Source: Nitrospiraceae bacterium UBA2166 (GTDB taxonomy: Bacteria; Nitrospirota; Nitrospiria; Nitrospirales; UBA2166). Taken from it: a stretch of 6,493 bases of DNA. The notes under the pieces are model-generated. The model was not told the DNA's origin and searched no databases. It worked only from the letters and a program-made list of their open reading frames with translations. A program made the position numbers and the translations under genes. Positions 1 to 5,355 of this stretch are shown here, one piece after another. Location of the stretch: positions 1 to 6,493 of the forward strand of contig DCWI01000049.1 in NCBI GenBank assembly GCA_002328825.1, read 5' to 3'. Each line of letters opens with the position of its first letter. Position 1 is the stretch's first letter.

Positions 1-234
1 GGCTGGAGTGTGAATTTGTGATTCCTTCATCAGTGACGGAGTCACAAGTGTACTCTGCCCCTCAGCTGAGGTTGCGGGAATCTGAATCACGTCATCCTCT
101 TCTCTCACATGACTCGCAGTTTCTACTGGATGTTCCGCTGCCTGCTTTCCACATCCCTCTATCCCAAACACGATGCCAAGACACCCCAACACAAACATCC
201 ACCCACTAACACGTTTTACGCTCTGCATATTCAT
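1..234 (-). CDS. Putative lipoprotein, N-terminal part (runs off left edge)
   Basis: This is an open reading frame of 78 codons starting at 234 and still open at base 1, so the C-terminus lies outside the window. It opens MNMQSVKRVSGWMFVLGC and continues with a hydrophobic stretch ending at a lipobox-like GIEGC (Cys about residue 28). Lipoprotein signal peptides are built this way: basic N-region, hydrophobic core, and a cysteine that is lipidated after signal peptidase II cleavage. The residues after the Cys are polar and acidic, rich in E, D, S, T and Q, typical of the flexible linker of an exported lipoprotein. The start is supported by AAAGGAG with 8 bases to the ATG; a second ATG two codons later would also fit. 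The mature domain is not visible, so no function can be given. The gene lies downstream of the small minus-strand ORF at 337-546. Confidence 0.75.
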   Translation of the reverse strand, partial: MNMQSVKRVSGWMFVLGCLGIVFGIEGCGKQAAEHPVETASHVREEDDVIQIPATSAEGQSTLVTPSLMKESQIHTPA

Positions 235-336
235 AGGAATCTCTCCTTTGATAAAGTGAATAGTTGTATATCTGCCAACATCTTCCAACCTCATACACTT
301 ATTGCGAGTGAGGAACACGAGAAACACGCTCCCCAA

Positions 337-546
337 TCAACTCAGAACACCTCCCTTCAATCTTCTAGTCCCGATCCCCGATACGGATATCGGACTGTGC
401 GGCGTAGGGATTCTTCCCTGGGTCTGTTCGGTAGGCATTTCCCCTGCCGTACGAATTCGCCGTTGAGTTCCCAACGTAGGGGTTGGAGCCAAATTCTCCT
501 GGCGTGGTTTGATTTCCGAGATCTTAAGCACTTTCCGGTATTGCAT
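337..546 (-). CDS. Small hypothetical protein, 69 residues, Pro/Thr/Arg-rich
   Basis: The ORF starts MQYRKVLKISEIKPRQ and is rich in Pro, Thr, Arg and Gln, with no hydrophobic segment, so a soluble, probably disordered, basic polypeptide is predicted. The main support is its ribosome site: GAGGAGGTGGAAAG directly precedes the ATG, a near-perfect AGGAGG with 7 bases spacing. It is on the same strand as the lipoprotein gene and ends 102 bases before it, so the two may be co-transcribed. The internal sequence contains repeated short CCTAC-type motifs that give recurring PT/PTP dipeptides. I do not recognise a family. Low sequence complexity and the presence of other open frames (for example minus 357-611) leave real doubt that it is translated. 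Confidence 0.4.
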   Translation of the reverse strand: MQYRKVLKISEIKPRQENLAPTPTLGTQRRIRTAGEMPTEQTQGRIPTPHSPISVSGIGTRRLKGGVLS

Positions 547-998
547 CTTTCCACCTCCTCTTCATGTGCACTGCATCGTCTGCAGCGTGTGAGTAGCAAT
601 TTGCTGAACACATCTGATCCTCAGGTTACGCAGCCCAGATGACACGGGAATGTCAGAAAAATGAAGATTCTGTGAACAGGATGACCTCTGCTCAGTGGGC
701 CTCGCTTCAAGCCACACAACGGCCATCATCCATAGCAGACAACAGTCACTTCATGGACCTGAGTTGAAAGGAAGGGAAAGACAGCCAGAGAACCTGACCG
801 TTACACCTAAGATCGAAATTGTGTCGCACGTCACAAGCTGACACCAGAGCAGATTGCGAAGGTGCAACGCTGAACCCGCGAGTGGATGACCCCGCACGAG
901 CATCCACCATACGACACTCGCTAATCACATTCTCTTAGATTTTTTAGTTGCTCTGTCGACTTCACTAAGAGTATCGTTCTCTCAAAGTAAGAAGAACA
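547..998. other. Intergenic spacer between divergent genes, no convincing gene
   Basis: About 450 bases lie between the minus-strand start at 546 and the plus-strand start at 999. Short open frames exist on both strands (for example minus 746-928, starting with GTG), but none has a good ribosome site or protein-like composition. The spacer probably carries promoters for both directions; I saw no convincing -35/-10 pair. AAGGTGCAAC at 859-868 followed by CACCATACGAC at 905-915 has an approximate counterpart at 2856-2886. Confidence 0.5.
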
Positions 999-1280
999 AT
1001 GGAGCGTCCATTGCAACCACCTCAGTTTTCTACAGTCGAGATTTTTGTGTTACGTCGTGAAAATCAACCCGGCATGTCTTTTCGGTTAATCCATCCTTGG
1101 ATCGCAGCACGCGATGGAGACAATCCCCTCTCAGAGGCCAAACGCCTTTCTGCCATTGCTGCTGATGCACACTATGAACAAGACATTCACCATTTCATTG
1201 ACAGCATCACATGTCGAGCCCTTGGAGCCTTACACCACAACCTTGGCTCAGTCCGTGCTCAATCTGCAAAGAACACATAA
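999..1280 (+). CDS. Hypothetical small ORF, or the true N-terminus of the next gene
   Basis: This 93-codon ORF begins MERPLQPPQFSTVEIF and includes a polar, helix-like segment (about residues 38-68, ARDGDNPLSEAKRLSAIAAD and on to HFID). The ribosome site is weak (AAGTAAGAAG before the ATG). It overlaps, in a different frame, the first 167 bases of the ORF at 1114. The part up to about 1205 reads as plausible protein, whereas its last 20-odd codons look less so. Over the same stretch the other frame becomes more convincing. Two explanations fit: a separate small gene, or a 5' exon-like segment joined to the membrane protein by a frame change (indel, assembly error, or +1 slippage) at about 1200-1280. 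No family recognised. Confidence 0.35.
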   Translation: MERPLQPPQFSTVEIFVLRRENQPGMSFRLIHPWIAARDGDNPLSEAKRLSAIAADAHYEQDIHHFIDSITCRALGALHHNLGSVRAQSAKNT

Positions 1281-1695
1281 CGCGCAATTCAATCAGGAGT
1301 TTCGACAACACATGCTTACATACTATTTTCTAGGAGCAATGGTACTTGGCCTTATGGGGATATTTGATGGGTGGTATTTCGGAAAGAATGGATTACAATT
1401 TGATCGTGTGGCGATAACAATTAGTCTCATTGAATCTGGGTGGATAATCCTATCGATTCTGGCGCTGCTGTTTCTGTCTTTCCCTGGAAATACCATTATT
1501 ATCCCCATACTATTCATCGCCTGGAGCATCGCGATATCCATCTGGATATGGCCGAGTGAGTGGCCCCATGATGAGGATGGAGAGATCACGATAGTTGGAA
1601 TTCCCATCCCCCCGGAATATGTAACGTATTCAAGCGGGTTTGGGATTGTTTATTTCATGGCAAGCTATTGGGCTTATGACAACCTTGTAGGATAA
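1114..1695 (+). CDS. Unknown membrane protein with about four transmembrane helices
   Basis: The frame encodes up to 193 residues. A polar N-terminal part (about 31-66, including Q-rich LQRTHNAQFNQEF) is followed by hydrophobic helices at about 68-86, 100-123, 127-147 and 172-188. A loop between the third and fourth helices is acidic and proline-rich (PSEWPHDEDGE, then VGIPIPPEY). The C-terminal membrane part is certainly the coding frame. The start is not: the ATG at 1114 has no Shine-Dalgarno, ATGs at 1165 and 1174 are no better, and the ATG at 1312 has AGGAG only at 12 bases. The missing N-terminus may come from the overlapping frame at 999-1280. The stop is 32 bases before the YihY/BrkB-type gene, so the two are probably co-transcribed. 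I do not recognise a family. Confidence 0.7.
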   Translation: METIPSQRPNAFLPLLLMHTMNKTFTISLTASHVEPLEPYTTTLAQSVLNLQRTHNAQFNQEFRQHMLTYYFLGAMVLGLMGIFDGWYFGKNGLQFDRVAITISLIESGWIILSILALLFLSFPGNTIIIPILFIAWSIAISIWIWPSEWPHDEDGEITIVGIPIPPEYVTYSSGFGIVYFMASYWAYDNLVG

Positions 1696-1727
1696 GGCAC
1701 GAAACGCTTCACCTGTCCTCGTGCGGA

Positions 1728-2606
1728 ATGGGGGTCCGACAAATCTCCCTAGCCATAGATATGCATGACCTTCTCTGGAAGACGTTTAAAAGAACAATTC
1801 AGGCGTTCTTTACAGGTAATGGGCTGTTCATGGCTTCCGGGCTCGCCTTTAACCTCCTTCTTTACTGCATGCCCCTTTCCTTGTTGCTTATTTCCGTTGG
1901 TGGCTATACCGTCGTCGGCTCTGATCGCACCATCGAGTGGATTAACGAGTCATGGGAAACATTGATGCCGACCTCTCAACTCAACATTACAGAGTCATTT
2001 GCGAACATTGCAGACAATCGCAAAGTCTTTGGGGTGACAGGGTTTCTCCTGTACTTCGTGTTGAGTAGCACGGTCTTTGGAACCGCAAGACTCGTTCTCA
2101 ACTCGGTACTCAATACCCCATCGCAGAAAAGTTTCGTGCAGGGCACATTACGAGACTTTGTCATGATGCTTGGGCTCTCGTTGCTCATGATTATCATGAT
2201 ATTCGCAGATATGCTCATATCGGTTCTACGGGTCTTGGGGGAAGAGATTCCTGTTATTCACGAATTCATCTCACACGGTTGGGTTGTAGTCAGTCAAGGC
2301 ATGGGATTCTTCTTGATCGCTGTGCTCTTCTATCTTTTCTACCAATTTCTTCCTGAACGCAGGATGAGCCAAAAAGCACTCATCATTGGCAGTGTAATAG
2401 GAGCAGGACTCTTCGAGCTCTCCCGATGGGCATTCGCAGGATATGTTTCTGCCGCTCAGACCTTCACGGTAATGTATGGAGCACTGGGTGGGCTAATCTT
2501 CTTCTTCTTTTGGCTGTACTATGCCTCGTGCGTGTTTATTCTCGGCGCGATTGCTGGATCAACCTATGAAAAGGTGTTTCGACCGCAATCCGTCTCTGCA
2601 GACTGA
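1728..2606 (+). CDS. YihY/virulence factor BrkB family inner-membrane protein
   Basis: The 292-residue product is the usual size for this family of six-helix inner-membrane proteins, whose biochemical role is unsettled (the old RNase BN label is not supported, and BrkB of Bordetella was linked to serum resistance). Hydrophobic helices fall at about 33-64, 98-122, 143-170, 186-207, 218-238 and 246-276. The family's C-terminal signature is clear: YGALGGLIFFFFWLYYASC then FILGA, corresponding to the usual YGSLG...WLY...LLGAE. The usual acidic residue after LLGA is replaced here (GAIAG). An early conserved ALAFNLLL-type segment (ASGLAFNLLLYCMPLSLLL) is also present. The start is uncertain: ATG 1728 has only a weak GCGGA upstream, and ATG 1761 has none. 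It probably forms an operon with the membrane protein 32 bases upstream. Confidence 0.88.
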   Translation: MGVRQISLAIDMHDLLWKTFKRTIQAFFTGNGLFMASGLAFNLLLYCMPLSLLLISVGGYTVVGSDRTIEWINESWETLMPTSQLNITESFANIADNRKVFGVTGFLLYFVLSSTVFGTARLVLNSVLNTPSQKSFVQGTLRDFVMMLGLSLLMIIMIFADMLISVLRVLGEEIPVIHEFISHGWVVVSQGMGFFLIAVLFYLFYQFLPERRMSQKALIIGSVIGAGLFELSRWAFAGYVSAAQTFTVMYGALGGLIFFFFWLYYASCVFILGAIAGSTYEKVFRPQSVSAD

Positions 2607-2669
2607 CTTTACATGTGATCCTTCGAGAGGAGTAACGTGTCCCTTGTGACGGAGTCCAACCCCAAAATA

Positions 2670-2693
2670 TATTTTCGAGGCCAAGCGAAAATA
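2670..2693 (-). terminator. Possible terminator of tRNA-Glu
   Basis: TATTTTCG and CGAAAATA form a perfect 8-bp inverted repeat with the loop AGGCCAAG. It begins 9 bases after the CCA end of the tRNA. Read on the minus strand it is followed by TATTTTGGGG, so the U-tract is short and the stem AU-rich. It could equally act on the plus strand downstream of the YihY/BrkB-type gene. Confidence 0.4.
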
Positions 2694-2702
2694 AAGAGAA
2701 GG

Positions 2703-2780
2703 TGGTGGTCCCAACGGGATTCGAACCCGTGTTTGTGCCTTGAGAGGGCACCGTCCTAGGCCAAGCTAGACGATGGGACC
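2703..2780 (-). tRNA. tRNA-Glu (anticodon CUC), CCA encoded
   Basis: The minus strand folds into a full cloverleaf. The acceptor stem GGTCCCA pairs with TGGGACC. The D arm GTCTAGCTTGGCCTAGGAC matches the tRNA-Glu type but is two bases longer than in E. coli. The anticodon stem GTGCC/GGCAC encloses the loop CTCTCAA, giving anticodon CUC. A 4-base variable loop precedes the T arm ACGGG-TTCGAAT-CCCGT. The discriminator is A and CCA is encoded at 2705-2703; the mature body without CCA is 2706-2780. The CUC species reads GAG and normally supplements a UUC tRNA, which is not in this window. Confidence 0.96.
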
Positions 2781-2808
2781 AGAAAAGTTTTGGTAGCAGG
2801 TCGGCGAG

Positions 2809-2836
2809 TGTATAAAACTCAAAATGACTTTGTCAA
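2809..2836 (-). promoter_or_regulatory. Promoter of tRNA-Glu
   Basis: On the minus strand a consensus -35 TTGACA (2836-2831) is separated by 16 bases from a -10 TATACA (2814-2809). A GC-rich segment, CTCGCCGACC, follows, as in the discriminators of stringently controlled stable-RNA promoters. The predicted start is about 20 bases before the tRNA 5' end. Confidence 0.65.
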
Positions 2837-2889
2837 CGCCGTCATACAAGATAGCAAGGTGCAACACAAGACATTCATCATACGACCCA

Positions 2890-2917
2890 CACATTGGTTG
2901 GTGGTATAACCAATGTG
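2890..2917. repeat. Perfect 10-bp inverted repeat (hairpin)
   Basis: CACATTGGTT and AACCAATGTG are exact reverse complements around an 8-base loop GGTGGTAT. No T-run follows on either strand, so a classical intrinsic terminator is unlikely. It lies between the tRNA promoter and the end of the acyltransferase gene, at the point where the sequence becomes AT-rich. It could be a protein-binding site, a Rho-independent-like structure without U-tract, or part of a mobile-element end. Confidence 0.55.
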
Positions 2918-2940
2918 ATAGAGCAATGGACTCATAAGCC
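2918..2940 (+). other. tRNA-Ile(CAU)-like fragment (D-arm end plus anticodon arm)
   Basis: The sequence TAGAGCAATGGACTCATAAG is very close to the 3' side of the D arm and the anticodon loop (CTCATAA, anticodon CAU) seen in many bacterial tRNA-Ile2 and some tRNA-Met genes. The rest is missing: no matching GCTC on the 5' side, no variable loop and no TTCGAAT T arm, and the next bases are the end of the acyltransferase gene. It is therefore a relic or a chance match, not a functional tRNA. Confidence 0.35.
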
Positions 2941-2942
2941 AA

Positions 2943-3536
2943 TTAGTTTCGTCTTCGTATTAACTTCGCTGGGGCACCTCCTACTACAGAGAATGGTTCA
3001 ACGTCATGTGTTACGACTGAACCAGCCGCTACAACACTATGGTCACCGATTGCAACGTCCTTTGTAATTACAACATTTGCGCAAATCCAACAATCATCGC
3101 CGATGACTATTTTCCCTCCATTATGGCCTTGTTTGATAATTGGTTTTTTAACACTTTCAAACGCATGATCAGCAGCTCGTATTACTACATTGTTGGCAAT
3201 TAACACATTATTTTTGATAATAATTTCTCCCCCATTAGAGGCTCCGATGCAAGTATTTGAGTTAATAGAAACGTTATCCCCCACCATAATCTTTCCCTTA
3301 TTATTTGCATAAAGGGATGTATATTTCATTATATTAATATTGCTTCCTACGCAAATATTTTTTCCCCCTGTTATTTCAACACCTATCCCTACACTTAAAT
3401 TTCTTCCAGCCTTCTTAACCCTTATTTTAAAAAACCCTTGCCTTAAGACAAAGCCCGCTCTACCTGGAAATCGAGAAGTAACAAAGTCAGCAATCGAAAG
3501 AATTTCATCAACTATAACTTTGAATGCTCTGAGCAT
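2943..3536 (-). CDS. Hexapeptide-repeat (left-handed beta-helix) acyltransferase
   Basis: The 197-residue product is of the typical length for maltose/galactoside O-acetyltransferase-like enzymes, which transfer an acetyl group from acetyl-CoA to a sugar hydroxyl or amine. After a basic N-terminal helix region (1-45) it shows repeated [LIV]-G-x4 hexapeptides from about 49 to 180. AADH at 121-124 holds the expected catalytic His124. GDDCWICANVVI at 146-157 and the closing AAGSVVTHDVEPFSVVGGAP (170-189) are hallmarks of the xenobiotic/sugar acetyltransferase subgroup often found in O-antigen and capsule loci. The start at 3536 has AGGTAGG five bases upstream. The gene stands alone, separated from the other minus-strand genes by broken plus-strand genes. 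Acceptor sugar unknown. Confidence 0.9.
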   Translation of the reverse strand: MLRAFKVIVDEILSIADFVTSRFPGRAGFVLRQGFFKIRVKKAGRNLSVGIGVEITGGKNICVGSNINIMKYTSLYANNKGKIMVGDNVSINSNTCIGASNGGEIIIKNNVLIANNVVIRAADHAFESVKKPIIKQGHNGGKIVIGDDCWICANVVITKDVAIGDHSVVAAGSVVTHDVEPFSVVGGAPAKLIRRRN

Positions 3537-3614
3537 ACAAACCTACCTTTTGATTTATAGCTTTAGTGAGAAAATGGTAGTTATTAAATATGCTTATTAC
3601 TTATGAAGTTTATT

Positions 3615-3644
3615 TGTATAAAATATTTATACCAACAGTGCCAA
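3615..3644 (-). promoter_or_regulatory. Candidate promoter of the acyltransferase, overlapping a palindrome
   Basis: On the minus strand TTGGCA (3644-3639) is followed after 18 bases by TATACA (3620-3615). The -10 lies within a perfect 7-bp inverted repeat, GTATAAA-ATA-TTTATAC at 3616-3632, which could be an operator or only AT-rich background. The transcript leader would be about 70 bases. Confidence 0.3.
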
Positions 3645-3704
3645 TTTAGCAACTTGGCTTGCGCTATGCTGTTTGTATCTTTAGCCACGGCTATACTTTC
3701 TTAG

Positions 3705-4050
3705 CTTGTTGAAATTAGATTCTCGCTAACAACTCTATGCAACTCTTTCGCACATATCAAGCTTTTTTCTTTAGTGAACAATCAACAAAGACTGCACTTT
3801 GAATATGAAATTGAAATACCGAAACGTGTGAGCGTTGGTGGACTGAAAATATGGGTAAAACCATATTACTTACTATTCGTTATGGGAATAAGGCACAGAG
3901 TTTAAAAAAGGCAAAAATGCTATAGAGTTTTCTTCAAAAGAAGACTTAGAGTCAACGCTTCAAAACGCTAAAAAGGCTGTAGACAATGGGGATTTTGATA
4001 GACTTTTGGAAGAGCAGTTAGCGTATGGAAGTCGCTTAACTAAGCAGTGA
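3705..4050 (+). pseudogene. Remnant of an unrecognised protein, C-terminal part, frameshifted
   Basis: Protein-like sequence continues across a frame change. From 3705 one frame is open to 3905, without a start codon near its beginning, and includes YEIEIPKRVSVGGLKIWVKP. From about 3892 another frame takes over (EFKKGKNAIEFSSKEDLEST, then LQNAKKAVDNGDFDRLLEEQ) and ends at the TGA at 4048-4050. A third frame (ATG at 3851, MGKTILLTIRYGNK) covers the junction and would rejoin the last one if one G were added at AAGG, 3890-3893. The C-terminal charged amphipathic helices resemble the tail of some glycosyltransferases, but that is only an impression. No promoter, no start and at least one indel: a dead gene. 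Confidence 0.55.
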
Positions 4051-4092
4051 GCAAAACGTGTTCCCCACGCACTGATTGAATTTCTGGTTTGA

Positions 4093-4377
4093 GGAAAACA
4101 AAGGCGGCGAATCAATATCGATGCAATAAAAAGTTTTGATGCCCACATCTAAACAGACAGTTGAACAAGCCAAAACGCTCACTGAAGCCACGAGGGAGAC
4201 CTTTTCGCTACGAATGGGGCATATGCATCGGAAGCCGGTCGGACCACATCCGTGTTGGAGTTGTGTACTTGAATTTACACCCTCCGTGTTTGATGAGATT
4301 GCTCCATGCTAACACTTCACCGGAATGGCCTTTTGGAATGGCCATACCCACTAAATCCTGAGATGGTAAATCTGTGA
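4093..4377 (+). pseudogene. DOPA 4,5-dioxygenase family protein, degraded
   Basis: Three reading frames together rebuild a small protein of the DOPA 4,5-dioxygenase-like family (about 110-120 residues, related to vicinal-oxygen-chelate dioxygenases acting on catechols). Frame one, 4093-4149, ends in AIKSFDAHI, matching the usual N-terminal YHAHVYYD strand, then hits TAA at 4150. Frame two, 4151-4309, carries EATRETFSLRMGHMHRKPVG followed by PHPCWS, the family hallmark R-x-H-x-K-PVGPHP-x-W, and ends at TAA 4310. Frame three, 4309-4377, reads LTLHRNGLLEWPYPL, like the family's WL-x-LNR-x-GL-x-x-HP. A single missing base near 4308 (TGC for TGGC) would join the last two. The C-terminal part after this is poorly conserved. 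No function is expected. Confidence 0.68.
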
Positions 4378-4410
4378 TGTTGCCAATCTAGGCAATGATG
4401 TTAATTGAGG

Positions 4411-4440
4411 GCACCGGGTATGCCGGTGCATATTTTATTA
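4411..4440 (+). terminator. Intrinsic terminator-like hairpin
   Basis: GCACCGG and CCGGTGC form a perfect 7-bp GC-rich stem around the loop GTATG, followed by ATATTTTATTA. It sits 33 bases after the last frame of the dioxygenase pseudogene and on the same strand, so it is probably the old terminator of that lost operon. Confidence 0.6.
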
Positions 4441-4460
4441 CCCGCGGGGGTTTGGATTTG

Positions 4461-4485
4461 AGCCGAGCTGTCTTCGGTTTTCTAT
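4461..4485 (+). terminator. Weak second terminator-like hairpin
   Basis: AGCCGAG (4461-4467) can pair with TTCGGTT (4473-4479), two pairs being G-T, around CTGTC, followed by a short TTCTATCT tract. The stem is weak. Between 4441 and 4581 I see no gene; the palindrome CCCGCGGG at 4441-4448 is the only other feature. Confidence 0.22.
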
Positions 4486-4581
4486 CTGGAATTTTTGCTG
4501 GATAGATTGGCAAACTGCATAAAGAACTTTTACATAAACAAAAAACGAATTAGCAACTTTACTCCGCGTTTAGCTCTCAAC

Positions 4582-5355
4582 TTAGCCGTGAAGACAATCA
4601 ATAAACCGACCGTCATCACAAATTACTATCGGCCTTGGAAAGATGAAATCGCTTTTTACTTCAAAAATATCCTCTGCAGTATCTACCGTAATCAAAGCGC
4701 AGCCTCGAGGATTAATTTGAGAGATATTACCATTAACATTTACGTAAATTCGGCGGTTAAGAGGGTTAGTAAAACCTAATGAGGTGTTTTTATCCCCATC
4801 ATTTCTTTTCTGAATAACGTATTTGTAGCTACCTTTCCTACCAGAAATAGCTGGGGTTATAGACTGATGAAAACCTCTATCTGTTCCTTTTGGACTGGTC
4901 ATAACACCGATGATATTGCCGTGAACCATCGAAAACGAACCATTCCTTCCATAGCCAACATAGCAACGATTTGTAACGTTGATATTCTTTGAAGTTTGCT
5001 CTGTAGGCACATTGAATACTGCGAAGGTACCTATATCCTCTCTATTTAAAAGCTCCCCCTTAATCTCAATAGTTAACGTTGAGTCATCAAACTTGAAATC
5101 TTTCTGATAGATAAAAACTCCTGACGAGTCATAGAAAATTACGCGGAGTACAGAATCTACCCCGTAATATTTTCTCAATATGTCAGAAGCTTTAAAAACT
5201 GTTTCAAAACCTTTGTCTGTTCGCCAAAGAAACAGGTCGGAAGAAATATAATCATCTTCACAATCGTACAAAAACATAGGAGGACGTATTCCAGTAATGT
5301 TCCTTAAAATTCTCCCAAACTTGCTATGGAATATTGGCTTAAGAAACTTTTTCAC
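4582..5355 (-). CDS. Unknown beta-rich protein, 257 residues
   Basis: The frame starts with GTG at 5355 and overlaps the end of the preceding gene by 17 bases, so translational coupling is likely; only GAAAG-type purines precede the start. After a short basic N-terminus (MKKFLKPIFHSKFGR) the sequence alternates hydrophobic and polar residues in a beta-strand pattern with many Asn, Ser, Asp and aromatic residues. No signal peptide, transmembrane segment or catalytic motif is evident. Notable blocks are YGRNGSFSMVHGN (about 135-147), QSITPAISGRKGSYKYVIQK (164-183) and NTSLGFTNPLN (190-200). Blocks similar to these occur in the neighbour 5339-6106 in a different order, suggesting a common fold. 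I do not recognise the family. Setting next to an acyltransferase hints at surface-glycan work, as inference only. Confidence 0.8.
   Translation of the reverse strand: MKKFLKPIFHSKFGRILRNITGIRPPMFLYDCEDDYISSDLFLWRTDKGFETVFKASDILRKYYGVDSVLRVIFYDSSGVFIYQKDFKFDDSTLTIEIKGELLNREDIGTFAVFNVPTEQTSKNINVTNRCYVGYGRNGSFSMVHGNIIGVMTSPKGTDRGFHQSITPAISGRKGSYKYVIQKRNDGDKNTSLGFTNPLNRRIYVNVNGNISQINPRGCALITVDTAEDIFEVKSDFIFPRPIVICDDGRFIDCLHG

Noticed and set aside
357..611. Minus-strand ORF of 84 codons starting with GTG
   Set aside because: It overlaps the ORF at 337-546, which has the far better start signal, and its Arg/Cys-rich sequence looks like a shadow frame.
109..642. Long plus-strand ORF of 177 codons
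   Set aside because: It is antisense to a lipoprotein start and to a small ORF that both have good ribosome sites. Its composition is rich in Ser, His and Arg without motif, and its ATG has no ribosome site.
746..928. Minus-strand ORF of 60 codons
   Set aside because: It has a GTG start with no Shine-Dalgarno and no protein-like pattern.
1323..1607. Minus-strand ORF of 94 codons
   Set aside because: It is the antisense shadow of the membrane-protein helices at 1114-1695.
2536..2751. Minus-strand ORF through the tRNA
   Set aside because: It covers part of the tRNA-Glu gene and the 3' end of the YihY/BrkB-type gene, so it is a chance frame.
2703..2780. tRNA-Glu as the integration site of the AT-rich island
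   Set aside because: The tRNA 3' end faces the backbone side, no repeat of its 3' end was seen in the window, and no integrase gene is visible.
4161..4361. Plus-strand ORF of 66 codons
   Set aside because: It is out of frame with the dioxygenase-like motif PVGPHP over most of its length and is explained by the pseudogene.
4495..4779. Plus-strand ORF of 94 codons
   Set aside because: Most of it is antisense to the end of the 257-residue gene, and it lacks a ribosome site.
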